NCBI GenBank assembly: GCA_021780095.1
Contig: JAJXZK010000149.1
Coordinates: 1 to 18,322 of the forward strand
Reading direction: 5' to 3'
Source of the DNA: Acidobacteriota bacterium
GTDB lineage: Bacteria > Acidobacteriota > Terriglobia > Terriglobales > Acidobacteriaceae
Length of the DNA stretch: 18,322 nucleotides
The translations under genes and the position numbers were made by a program. Below, piece by piece: positions 7,703-16,753 of the stretch. The notes below the pieces were generated by a model, which worked only from the letters and a program-made list of their open reading frames with translations, had not been told where the DNA came from and ran no database searches. The first letter of the stretch is position 1. Each line of letters begins with the position of its first letter.

Positions 7703-7934
7703 TCCTAGACCAAGGCATTGCACGCATCTATAGCGAAGGGCCGAGCGTGCTACATCGTCGTGTTAGGGCGTCTCAGGTTCAGGTAATGGAATCCAGGTTT
7801 TGGAATGGAAATTGCATATACGTTTGCTTGGGTCGGGTGAAATCCTCATCCTAGGGTCCGGACAATGGGATTGCGGCCTTGCTTGCCCGATGCTGGGCAG
7901 ACGGGCATAAGTCAATCGAATCCGGGCGCCTTGC

Positions 7935-7940
7935 AGGAGG
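7935..7940 (+). promoter_or_regulatory. Strong ribosome binding site of the A-PCP gene
   Basis: AGGAGG lies only three bases before ATG 7944 and six before the next codon, TTG 7947. The consensus match is perfect but the spacing to the ATG is tight, so initiation at TTG 7947 is possible. The difference is one residue. Confidence 0.6.
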
Positions 7941-7943
7941 AAT

Positions 7944-9824
7944 ATGTTGCTATCGGAGGCGATGCTCGACTCGAGAATTCTGGCGGAGAGGCATACGGTC
8001 TCTAGCTCCAATACGGTCGCGCGCTCGTTTGAGGAACAGTCGGCTCGAACTCCCGACGCCATTGCGCTGGTCTTTCAAGACCAACGCATGACCTACCGCC
8101 AGTTGGATGAAAGAAGCAATCAATTGGCGCGATATCTGCAGTCCCTTGGAGTAAAGCCGGAAACACTTGTCGGCGTTTTTATGGAGCGATCAGAGGAGTT
8201 GGCGATCACTCTGCTGGCAGTATTGAAAGCCGGTGGCGCCTATGTGCCGCTCGATCCTGGATATCCCGGTGAACGCATTGCATTTCTCGTCGAGGACTCG
8301 AAAGCCCCTTTCATCCTGACGACGAAACGCATGGGCGCAACCCTGCCCGCTGTGGCTGCGCGCATTCTTTACGCTGATTCGGAAACCCCCGCAATTGCAA
8401 GCCAGAGCGCTGCTCCGCTGGCTGGCGCGGCATCGGAAGGAAATCTGATGTATGTGATTTATACGTCCGGCTCCACCGGGAAGCCGAAGGGCGTGATGGT
8501 GGAGCATCGCAACGTGCTGTCGTTTTTCGCCGCCATGGATGATGTACTTGGGGAAAAACCGGGAACATGGCTTGCGGTGACCAGCATCTCCTTCGATATT
8601 TCCGTGCTGGAACTCTTCTGGACGCTGACGCGCGGTTTTCAGGTTGTGCTGCACGGAGATGAAGGCACCCATACGATTCCCGAGGAAATCATCCGCCACG
8701 GCGTCACCCATTTTCAATCGACGCCGTCGCTAGCACGCATGATTGCAGCCGATCCGCGTTCGCTGGCTGCTTTAGGTGGAGTCGAAAATCTTCTGTTAGG
8801 TGGAGAAGCGTTGCCTGTTTCGCTGGTGAATACTTTGCGCTCCACGACAACTGGCCGAATTTATAACGTGTATGGTCCTACGGAAACAACCATATGGTCC
8901 ACGGTGTACAGCATTTCTCAGACTGCTGAATTCTCAACAAGCATCCCGATTGGGAAGCCGCTGGCGAACACCGAAGCCTACATTCTGGATTCTGAATTAA
9001 GACCTGTTGCCGCAGGAGCGCCTGGGGAATTGTACCTGGGTGGCGGGGGCGTGGTGCGGGGATATTGGGCCCGTCCGGAATTGACGAGCGACCGGTTCGC
9101 TTCTGGTCTGATTCCCGGAACCGGTCGCTTGTATCGCACCGGAGACGTTGCACGGTCCCTGCCGGATGGAAACATTGAATACCTGGGGCGCTCCGATTTT
9201 CAGGTGAAATTGCGCGGATTCCGCATAGAGCTTGGAGAAATTGAAGCCACGTTGGAACAGCACCCCGCAGTGCGGCAGGCCGTGGTCGTTGCCAGGGAAG
9301 ACCGGCCTGGAGACAAGCGCCTGGTTGGCTACGTGGTCCTGCATGATGGAAACGCAGCCACGGCGGCATCGTTGCGCACCCTGCTGGAATCGAGGCTGCC
9401 AGAGTATATGGTGCCTTCACAAATTGTCTTGATGGACCGATTACCGTTGACGACAAATGGAAAGATCGATCGCAACGCCTTGCCGACGGTCTCTATGGGA
9501 ACCGGCGAGGCCGCTGCCGGCAACGAAGCACGAAATGAGATGGAGCGGACCGTTGCCGAGACATGGGCGGAAGCTCTGGGCGTGGAATCTGTCGGGCTGC
9601 ACCTGAACTTTTTCGATCTCGGGGCCACCTCACTGATGGTTCCGGAGGTGCAGATTGAACTGCAGCGCAAACTGGGGCGCGAGATCCCACTGACCGATCT
9701 TTTTCAATTTCATACCGTCAGCTCGCTTGCGGGCCGATTGTCGAGAGAGCTGCCCGCGCCGCGCTCCTCGGACCGCGTCCAGAGGCGTCTGGCTGCGCGC
9801 AACCACTCCGCGGCATCCCTATGA
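7944..9824 (+). CDS. NRPS loading protein: adenylation domain and peptidyl carrier domain (glycine predicted)
   Basis: This 626-residue protein activates an amino acid as its adenylate and loads it on its own carrier domain. Core motifs run in order: TYRQLDERSNQLA (50-62), LKAGGAYVPLDP (94-105), YTSGSTGKPKGV (173-184), FDISVLEL (217-224), NVYGPTETT (308-316), GELYLGGGGVVRGYW (361-375), YRTGDVA (397-403), GRSDFQVKLRGFRIELGEIE (415-434) and NGKIDR (505-510). The carrier domain has LNFFDLGATSL with phosphopantetheine Ser563. By alignment to GrsA-PheA the specificity residues are Asp218, Ile219, Leu222, Gln258, Leu284, Gly286, Val309, Ile317, Trp318 and Lys507. This reads DILQLGVIWK, one substitution from the known glycine code DILQLGLIWK. 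There is no condensation domain, only about 29 residues before the A domain, so it should act as a starter module. Its stop overlaps the PKS start (ATGA). Confidence 0.93.
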   Translation: MLLSEAMLDSRILAERHTVSSSNTVARSFEEQSARTPDAIALVFQDQRMTYRQLDERSNQLARYLQSLGVKPETLVGVFMERSEELAITLLAVLKAGGAYVPLDPGYPGERIAFLVEDSKAPFILTTKRMGATLPAVAARILYADSETPAIASQSAAPLAGAASEGNLMYVIYTSGSTGKPKGVMVEHRNVLSFFAAMDDVLGEKPGTWLAVTSISFDISVLELFWTLTRGFQVVLHGDEGTHTIPEEIIRHGVTHFQSTPSLARMIAADPRSLAALGGVENLLLGGEALPVSLVNTLRSTTTGRIYNVYGPTETTIWSTVYSISQTAEFSTSIPIGKPLANTEAYILDSELRPVAAGAPGELYLGGGGVVRGYWARPELTSDRFASGLIPGTGRLYRTGDVARSLPDGNIEYLGRSDFQVKLRGFRIELGEIEATLEQHPAVRQAVVVAREDRPGDKRLVGYVVLHDGNAATAASLRTLLESRLPEYMVPSQIVLMDRLPLTTNGKIDRNALPTVSMGTGEAAAGNEARNEMERTVAETWAEALGVESVGLHLNFFDLGATSLMVPEVQIELQRKLGREIPLTDLFQFHTVSSLAGRLSRELPAPRSSDRVQRRLAARNHSAASL

Positions 9825-12800
9825 AAAGTTCAGCGATCGCGATCGTCGGCATGGCGGGGCGCTTCCCCGGAGCGCGAAACGTGGATGAATTCTGGCGGAA
9901 CCTGCGCGACGGCGTGGAATCGATCTGCACCCTGACAGATACGGAGTTGAGCGCGGCGGGCGTTTCGGCGGAAGAGCTGGCGAATCCAGATTATGTAAAA
10001 GCGGCTGCAGTGCTGGAAGACGTTGATATGTTCGATGCTTCGTTCTTCGGGTTCAGTCCACGGGATGCAGCCATTATGGATCCGCAGCATCGTCATTTTC
10101 TTGAATGCGCCTGGGAGGCGATCGAGAACGCTGGGCATACGCCGGAAGCGTTCGTCGGTTCGATTGGTGTTTTTGCCGGTTCCGGCATGAACGCCTACAT
10201 GCTCCACAACTTGATGCAAAATCGCCAGTTACGGGAGAGCGCCGGACTGTTTATGATCCGGCATACGGGCAACGACAAAGACGTTCTGGCCACGCGTGTA
10301 TCGTATCAGCTCAATCTTCAAGGACCAAGCTTGAGCGTGCAGACAGCCTGCTCCACGTCGTTGGTCGCGATCCATCTGGCCTGCCAAAGCCTGTTGAATG
10401 CCGAGTGCGACATGGCTCTCGCTGGTGGCGTCACCATTGAGATGCCCCATGCCCAGGGATATCTGTACCGCGAAGGCGAGATCCTTTCCAGCGACGGCCA
10501 CTGCCGGGCGTTTGCCGCCGCATCAAGTGGGACCGTGTTTTCCAGCGGTGCAGGCATTGTTGTTTTGCGGCGGCTGGAGGATGCAATCGCAGACCGCGAT
10601 ACAATTCACGCAGTCATTCTTGGCTCCGCCATAAATAACGACGGATCGCGCAAGGTGGGGTATCTGGCCCCCAGCGTCGAGGGCCAGGCAGACGTGGTTG
10701 GGGAAGCCCTGGGCGTTGCCGGTATCCGCGCGGAAGACGTTTCGTACATCGAGACGCATGGGACCGGGACCGCAGTCGGCGACCCCATCGAAATGATGGG
10801 CCTTACCCAGGCCTTCCGGGCACAGACGCAGCGCAATGGGTACTGCGGGATTGGATCGCTCAAGACAAACATCGGACACCTCGATACCGCTGCCGGTGTG
10901 GCGGGTCTCATCAAGACTGTGCTGGCCTTGCGGCATCGAAAGATACCCCCGAGTCTCAACTTCGATGCCCCGAATCCGCTGATAGATTTCAAAAACAGTC
11001 CGTTTTATGTGAATGTCAAACTTGCCGATTGGCAATCCAGCGGCAAGCTGCGCCGGGCGGGGGTGACAGCACTTGGCATTGGCGGGACAAATGCGCATGT
11101 CATATTGGAGGAGGCTCCGCCGGTTGAACCCTCGGAAGCGAGCGCGCAACTGCAATTGATTGTTCTCTCCGCGAAGACGGAGATCGCACTGGAACAGGCA
11201 ACCTCTCACCTGGCCGCGCATCTTCGCGAACAGCCAGAGATCAACCTTGCTGATGTGGCATTCACATGCAGCATGGGCCGACGAGCATTTCAACACAGAC
11301 GCATTCTCGTCGCTGAAAATACAACCGAGGCTGCGGATCTTCTCTCGGCGGGAAACTCCAAACGCCTGCTTACCGGAACCGTGATGTCCTCGGCGCCCTC
11401 TGTCGTGTTTATGTTTTCAGGCCAGGGTGCGCAATACGTCCATATGGGTGCAGAACTTTATCACTCTGAACCAATTTTCCGTGAGCATCTGGATGCTTGT
11501 GCGGAGGGATTAAAAGCTCATCTGAGTGTGGATGTTCGCCAATTGTTGTACCCCGGCACGCAGGATACGGATATGGCTCTGGCACAGCTACAGCGCACCT
11601 GCATCGCCCAGCCGGCGCTCTTCGCAATTGAATATTCGCTTGCGCAATGGTGGATGGCCCACGGGGTGAAGCCACTGGCGATGATTGGCCACAGCGTTGG
11701 AGAATATGTGGCCGCATGTATTGCCGGCGTACTTTCGCTGGACGATGCGCTGGCCATCATTGTCGCCCGTGGCCGTTTGATGCAGGACATGGAACCAGGC
11801 TCCATGCTGGCGGTATCATTGGCGCCCGAGGAATTGGCCCTGCCTGCTGCGCTCTCGATGGCCGCCGTCAATGCTCCGCGGCAGTGTGTTGTCTCCGGCC
11901 CGACAGACGCGATTCGGCAATTCGAGCGGGAGTTGTTGCAACGGAACATCTCCTGTCGTGCGTTGCACACTTCGCATGCATTTCATTCTTCGATGATGGA
12001 GCCAATGCTCACACCCTTCGTGCAGCAAATGCGAAGGGTTCCGCTGAGGACCCCTCGCATTCCTTATGTGTCGAATGTGACCGGAACATGGATTACGGAA
12101 GCCCAGGCCAAAGACCCGGAGTATTGGATCCTGCATTTGCGCAACACGGTCAAGTTCTCCGAGGGCGTGGTTGAGTTGCTGCGTCAAAGTGACCGCATCA
12201 TGCTAGAAGTAGGCCCCGGCCAGACGCTCGCCGCTCTCACGCGCGCGCACAATCCAAAGAGCGCCCGGGTATTTGCTTCCATGCGTAGCGAGCAAGAACA
12301 GATATCCGATACGATCCACCTAAGGAGCACGCTGGGGCAGCTCTGGATCGCCGGGGTGTCGGTTGATTTCACTACCTTGCCTTGCGGCTCAACTGGCAGG
12401 CGGATACCTCTGCCAACTTATCCCTTCCAGCGACAACGCTTCTGGATAGAACCTGACAATGTCCCGGTCAAACGTAGCACGGAGCCGATAAGTTCCTCAT
12501 CGGGTGAGCCTCTCATTGCGTCCCATGGCTCAGAGAGGTCGAAAATCGATGACTGGTTCTATAGCCGCACATGGATTCAGACGCCACTTCCGCCTGTTTC
12601 TTCTTCTGGAAGCTTATGCTGGCTGCTGTTCCTGGATACAGCAGGGCTTGGCAAGCAAATTGGCGTGCAGTTGCGTGGCGCAGGCCATCGAGTGGTTGAA
12701 GTCACACAAGGAGACGCGTTCCAGCGTGTTCACCGCGATCAGTACAGGATGCGCCCTGGAGCGCGCGAAGACTATGATGCGTTACTCAAAGATCTAGATA

Positions 12801-15800
12801 CACGAAATATCCATGCGCAAAAGCTTGTGCACTTGTGGTCATTGCCCGATCCGACAAAAAGCCGCACCGTTGACGATCGGCTTAGTGCGAGTTTTTACAG
12901 CCTGCTATACCTTGCGCAAGCGCTTGCCGATCAAGACATGGTCTCGATTGATCTGGCGATCGTTTCGGACCGGATTCATTCTGTCTTGAATGAGAAAGTG
13001 TCCGATCCTGTTTCATCCACAATTCTTGGACCGACAAAAGTAATTCCAAAAGAGTTTCCAGGAATCGTCTTGCGGAATATAGATGTGGACCTATCGTCGC
13101 AAGGAATGGTGCAGCTTGCAGTCCAGGTGATCACGGAACATTCTGCGCCATTCCATGATCCCTCTGTTGCGTATAGGAATGGAGATCGTTGGATTGAAAG
13201 TTTCCATCATATAGACATGCATGCACATTCACGTCCAAGTCGATTGAAGAACAAGGGCGTTTATCTGATTACCGGTGGCCTTGGAGATCTCGGCTTGGTG
13301 ATCGCTGATCAAATAGCACGTGCATGCCAGGCGAAGCTTGTTCTGTTGGGGCGTACGCCTCTGCCACGGCGAGAGGAGTGGGACACGGTACTCGCCGCAA
13401 GGAACACCCCCCAACAAATGAAGCGGACAATATCAAAGTTGATACAGATGGAATCCATTGGCGCGGAGATCCTTACAGTCTGCGCGGATGTGACCAGCAT
13501 TGCGGACGTTCGGAATTCCATAGAACAAGCACATGCACGATTTGGGGACATCAACGGCGTCATTCACGCTGCGGGAATTGTGGAGGATGGCCCTCTCCAA
13601 ACCAAAACGAAAGAGAGCGCTGCGCGCGTGCTCGCGGCAAAAGTCCAGGGCACACTTATACTCGACGAAACCCTGCGAAATACATCCCTCGATTTCTTTG
13701 TCTTATTTTCCTCTGTAAGTTCTGTCATAGCTCCTGCTGGACAGGTGGACTACACAGCTGCAAATGCTTTCTTGGATGCTTTTGCCGCAAGTAAAAACAA
13801 TGCAACTGTGCTGTCGATCAATTGGGGGCCGTGGCGCGATGTTGGTATGGCCGCGCGTGCCGATCTATCACATCCCCTGCTTCATCGGCGACTCGTAGGG
13901 CGGCGTGATGAGATAGCATACATAAGTAAGTTGAACTATGACTCAGACTGGATACTTTCAGAACATCTCATTCTGGGAGGGAAAGCGGTTTTCCCTGGTA
14001 CGGGCTATCTGGAGATGGCGGCTGCAGCTCTCACAAGGGGATCGTTCCAGCAGGGAGTCGTATTTGAAGACGTCTTTTTTCTCTCTCCACTGTATGTCGA
14101 TTTGCACGAGACGAAGGAGGTACAAGTACATTTACAGCGCGAGCATAATACGAGTTATCGCTTTTCTATCTCAACAATGGACTTAGGATGGACAGAGCAT
14201 TCTTCCGGCCAGGTATATCGTTGCAGGCTGGATACTCCCAAGGACTGTAATATTGCAGAAATCTTAAATCGCTGTCGGCACAGGACGATTATCTTTGACG
14301 ATGAGCATCGTACCCATCAGGAGGAATTCTATAGGTTTGGCCCTCGATGGAGGAATGCGAAACGCATACACATCGGCATACAAGAGGCGCTCACTGTACT
14401 AGAACTCAGAGCAGAGTTTTCTGGGGATATGGCAGATTACCATTTGCATCCCGCACTCTTTGATATTGCCGCTGGATCTGCACTCTATCTAATAGAAGAC
14501 TATGGCCGGTTCGCAGCTGTCTACATGCCCTTGTCTTATAGGCGCGCCACGATCTATAGACCGCTGTGCTCCAGAATGCTCAGCCATATCCGCGCAAGAC
14601 AGAAAAATATGACTGGCCAGGATGTGGTGACATTCGACATGACATTCATGGATGAGACTGGCAGGATCCTCGCTGAAATTGAAGAATATTCTCTTCGATG
14701 GATTCGAGATCCAATGACTGCCATGAATAGTGTGCGCGCACCATATGCAGACCATACAACCGGTATTGAGGTCCAATCATTTCCACGCGAGATGACTATT
14801 GCATCGGACGACGGTGGCGCGGTGTTTCTGCGTATTCTGTCTACTGAGCTACCTGCAGGAGTCATCGTTTCTCCCCAAGAACTCGCCACAAAAGGAGGGA
14901 ATATAGCTGAGGCCGTTCATTCTGAAACTAGCCTACTCGGATCTCCCGAAGATGTAGAGAGCGTCCTTGCAGAATGGTGGAAGGAATTACTTGGGCTGAG
15001 TGAAGTTGGACTTGAAGATGATTTCTTTGACCTGGGCGGACAGTCGCTGATTGTTGCAAGGTTATTTAGCAAGATCAAGAAGACATATGGTGTCGCTCTC
15101 GGATTGTCAGTGTTATTTGAAGCACGAACAATCCGCCAACTGGCCACTTTAATACGTCAATCGAAGATGCCGACATACTTGAAACCTGCATCGTGGTCGC
15201 CGATAGTGCCGATTCAACCGAAAGGAAGCCGTCCGCCGCTTTATGTAATTTCTGGACTTGGAGGGAATGTGATCAAGTTCAGCAGTATGGCGTTTTATTT
15301 AGGCGAAGATCAGCCCGTATATGGACTTTTGCCGCGAGGGCTAGACGGGAAAGAACCTTATTTCACTCGCGTAGAGGATCTGGCCTCGTATTATGTGAAA
15401 TCGATTAGAAGTATGCAGCCTGAAGGCCCATACCGATTGGTTGGATATTCTTTTGGAGGAGCCGTTGCATTTGAAGTTGCGCAACAAATTGTTGCTCAAG
15501 GTGGAGAGATAGGCCTGCTTGGGATGTTCGATACCATCGAGTGGCAGTATATGGAACAAATGGAGCAGGCGCTGCACTCGCGGGATAGGCTACAAATCTA
15601 TAAAGATCAACTAAAACATGAATTCAACGACGAAGATAAGCTGGGTAGATTAAAGAAGCGAGTTACGGCGAAGTGTTCGAGACTTATCTATCGCCTCTAT
15701 ACTGCCCTAGGCCGCTCGGTGCCGCATGATATTGGGACCATCGAAGACATCAATGCTTTTGCAGGCTCTACGTATCGCGCAAAGCTGTATCCAGGTTCAC

Positions 15801-16021
15801 TCACCTTATTCCGGTCTACTATGCGCGAGCCACTCGATGGCGACGATCCGTATTTGGGATGGGGAGGATTTGTCGCTGGTGGAATAGAAGTATGTCCTAT
15901 CCACGCATCGCATGAGACAATTTTACAGGAGCCGGCTGTGAAGGTGCTTTCGGAGCGGCTGAGTGAGTGTCTGAGCCGAGAGCAGGGAGTTACACGCGAA
16001 ATATTGTCAATGGCGGAGTAG
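9821..16021 (+). CDS. Type I polyketide synthase, KS-AT-KR-DH-ACP-TE
   Basis: This 2066-residue multidomain enzyme should condense the starter from the A-PCP protein with an extender unit, process the beta-carbon and release the chain. The KS (about 4-430) has Cys177 (TACSTS), His313 (THGTGT) and His353 (NIGH). The AT (about 528-815) has Ser625 in GHSVG and HAFH at 719-722, pointing to malonyl-CoA. A structural KR half (about 910-1130) precedes the catalytic KR: GGLGDLG (1152-1158), Lys1274, Ser1298, Tyr1311, Asn1315, and VED with Asp1256 like the LDD mark of B-type KRs. The DH follows: His1382 in HLILGGKAVFP, Asp1548 in HPALFD, with Gly1552 where Gln or His is usual. ACP Ser1742 (LGGQSL) and TE Ser1877 (GYSFGG), Asp1904, His2031 complete it. 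KR before DH is unusual in modular PKSs. Sampled lines suggest the KR-to-TE part is more AT-rich than the KS-AT part. ATGA overlap couples it to the loading gene. Confidence 0.93.
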   Translation: MKSSAIAIVGMAGRFPGARNVDEFWRNLRDGVESICTLTDTELSAAGVSAEELANPDYVKAAAVLEDVDMFDASFFGFSPRDAAIMDPQHRHFLECAWEAIENAGHTPEAFVGSIGVFAGSGMNAYMLHNLMQNRQLRESAGLFMIRHTGNDKDVLATRVSYQLNLQGPSLSVQTACSTSLVAIHLACQSLLNAECDMALAGGVTIEMPHAQGYLYREGEILSSDGHCRAFAAASSGTVFSSGAGIVVLRRLEDAIADRDTIHAVILGSAINNDGSRKVGYLAPSVEGQADVVGEALGVAGIRAEDVSYIETHGTGTAVGDPIEMMGLTQAFRAQTQRNGYCGIGSLKTNIGHLDTAAGVAGLIKTVLALRHRKIPPSLNFDAPNPLIDFKNSPFYVNVKLADWQSSGKLRRAGVTALGIGGTNAHVILEEAPPVEPSEASAQLQLIVLSAKTEIALEQATSHLAAHLREQPEINLADVAFTCSMGRRAFQHRRILVAENTTEAADLLSAGNSKRLLTGTVMSSAPSVVFMFSGQGAQYVHMGAELYHSEPIFREHLDACAEGLKAHLSVDVRQLLYPGTQDTDMALAQLQRTCIAQPALFAIEYSLAQWWMAHGVKPLAMIGHSVGEYVAACIAGVLSLDDALAIIVARGRLMQDMEPGSMLAVSLAPEELALPAALSMAAVNAPRQCVVSGPTDAIRQFERELLQRNISCRALHTSHAFHSSMMEPMLTPFVQQMRRVPLRTPRIPYVSNVTGTWITEAQAKDPEYWILHLRNTVKFSEGVVELLRQSDRIMLEVGPGQTLAALTRAHNPKSARVFASMRSEQEQISDTIHLRSTLGQLWIAGVSVDFTTLPCGSTGRRIPLPTYPFQRQRFWIEPDNVPVKRSTEPISSSSGEPLIASHGSERSKIDDWFYSRTWIQTPLPPVSSSGSLCWLLFLDTAGLGKQIGVQLRGAGHRVVEVTQGDAFQRVHRDQYRMRPGAREDYDALLKDLDTRNIHAQKLVHLWSLPDPTKSRTVDDRLSASFYSLLYLAQALADQDMVSIDLAIVSDRIHSVLNEKVSDPVSSTILGPTKVIPKEFPGIVLRNIDVDLSSQGMVQLAVQVITEHSAPFHDPSVAYRNGDRWIESFHHIDMHAHSRPSRLKNKGVYLITGGLGDLGLVIADQIARACQAKLVLLGRTPLPRREEWDTVLAARNTPQQMKRTISKLIQMESIGAEILTVCADVTSIADVRNSIEQAHARFGDINGVIHAAGIVEDGPLQTKTKESAARVLAAKVQGTLILDETLRNTSLDFFVLFSSVSSVIAPAGQVDYTAANAFLDAFAASKNNATVLSINWGPWRDVGMAARADLSHPLLHRRLVGRRDEIAYISKLNYDSDWILSEHLILGGKAVFPGTGYLEMAAAALTRGSFQQGVVFEDVFFLSPLYVDLHETKEVQVHLQREHNTSYRFSISTMDLGWTEHSSGQVYRCRLDTPKDCNIAEILNRCRHRTIIFDDEHRTHQEEFYRFGPRWRNAKRIHIGIQEALTVLELRAEFSGDMADYHLHPALFDIAAGSALYLIEDYGRFAAVYMPLSYRRATIYRPLCSRMLSHIRARQKNMTGQDVVTFDMTFMDETGRILAEIEEYSLRWIRDPMTAMNSVRAPYADHTTGIEVQSFPREMTIASDDGGAVFLRILSTELPAGVIVSPQELATKGGNIAEAVHSETSLLGSPEDVESVLAEWWKELLGLSEVGLEDDFFDLGGQSLIVARLFSKIKKTYGVALGLSVLFEARTIRQLATLIRQSKMPTYLKPASWSPIVPIQPKGSRPPLYVISGLGGNVIKFSSMAFYLGEDQPVYGLLPRGLDGKEPYFTRVEDLASYYVKSIRSMQPEGPYRLVGYSFGGAVAFEVAQQIVAQGGEIGLLGMFDTIEWQYMEQMEQALHSRDRLQIYKDQLKHEFNDEDKLGRLKKRVTAKCSRLIYRLYTALGRSVPHDIGTIEDINAFAGSTYRAKLYPGSLTLFRSTMREPLDGDDPYLGWGGFVAGGIEVCPIHASHETILQEPAVKVLSERLSECLSREQGVTREILSMAE

Positions 16022-16753
16022 CGTACGATCCACCGCATGAATGCAAGCGGAAATTCCTGCACAGCATAGAAAAAGACTGGCACAGCAGCCTGTCCGGCGC
16101 ACTCCTTGAAATGGATAGTGTGTAGTCTGATTGATGACGACAGTTCCGGTTAAGCTCGGTGATCACGCATGAATATAGTGATGCTGTCTCCCAACGCATA
16201 TCTTTTGGGACGGCCGAATCGAGGAGATGCGACCCTTGATTGTGCGTGAGCGTTACACGAACCGCATGTCCTATGCAGTCAGTGGGGCACTGTTCTGCAG
16301 GCTGTTCTGGCCAACAGATTGATTGATCTTCCACTGATCGGGCAGGCCAGTATGCCACTATACGCGAATCATAGCTTTTGTTACCTCTTCCCTTTAGTTA
16401 AGCAGTTGTCCGATGGTTGTCAAGCTGGCTCGCTTCCGATTGACCTTTGGAACGAGCGACCCTGCGACATAACGATGTGTCGGGCCTCGGATCCAAGGCT
16501 GGCTGACCTTCACTTAGCCAGCTATACTCCGCTGAACCGATAGTATCCTCGGGGGTTGCGACGGGAAGCTTACCCAGACCAAGAGTGAGAGCGGATTTGA
16601 ATCTCCGCCCCCCTAGCCACGAACACAATCTTCGTCCTGGTGGCACCGACGAAAATTCCGCGGAAAAAACTGAATGAATTTCCACCACGAATTATATTTG
16701 GAAACCCTGCGAGGCGGCGACCGTCTCAATTTCGACTACAGTGATGTCACGGT
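16022..16753. other. 732-bp stretch without a recognisable gene
   Basis: Between the PKS stop and the IS3 transposase I see no supported gene. Minus-strand frames at 15990-16358 and 16398-16688 and a plus-strand frame at 16319-16543 have no family features, and the first overlaps the PKS end. A seven-base stem GCTGGCT/AGCCAGC (16498-16522, 11-base loop) is present but weak, and I find no clear terminator after the PKS. The left inverted repeat of the IS3 element should lie near the right end of this stretch, but I could not identify it because its partner is cut away. Confidence 0.4.

Larger units (their letters stand above)
7423..7943 (+). other. 521-bp leader between carbamoyltransferase and synthase genes
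   Basis: No gene is apparent; the short frames on both strands carry no family signature. The stretch contains a candidate promoter with an overlapping palindrome (7453-7481), a hairpin (7678-7702), GC-rich repeats of TTCGGGG, and a strong Shine-Dalgarno at its end. If the promoter is real, the synthase mRNA has an untranslated leader of more than 400 bases. I looked for conserved glycine-riboswitch and cobalamin-box motifs and did not find them. Confidence 0.45.

Noticed and set aside
7423..7943. A glycine riboswitch in the leader of the glycine-using synthase
   Set aside because: I looked for the conserved paired aptamer core expected of a glycine riboswitch and saw none; the stems present do not match it.
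16498..16522. Seven-base stem GCTGGCT/AGCCAGC as a terminator for the PKS
   Set aside because: It lies nearly 480 bases after the stop codon, has an 11-base loop and no T-tract.
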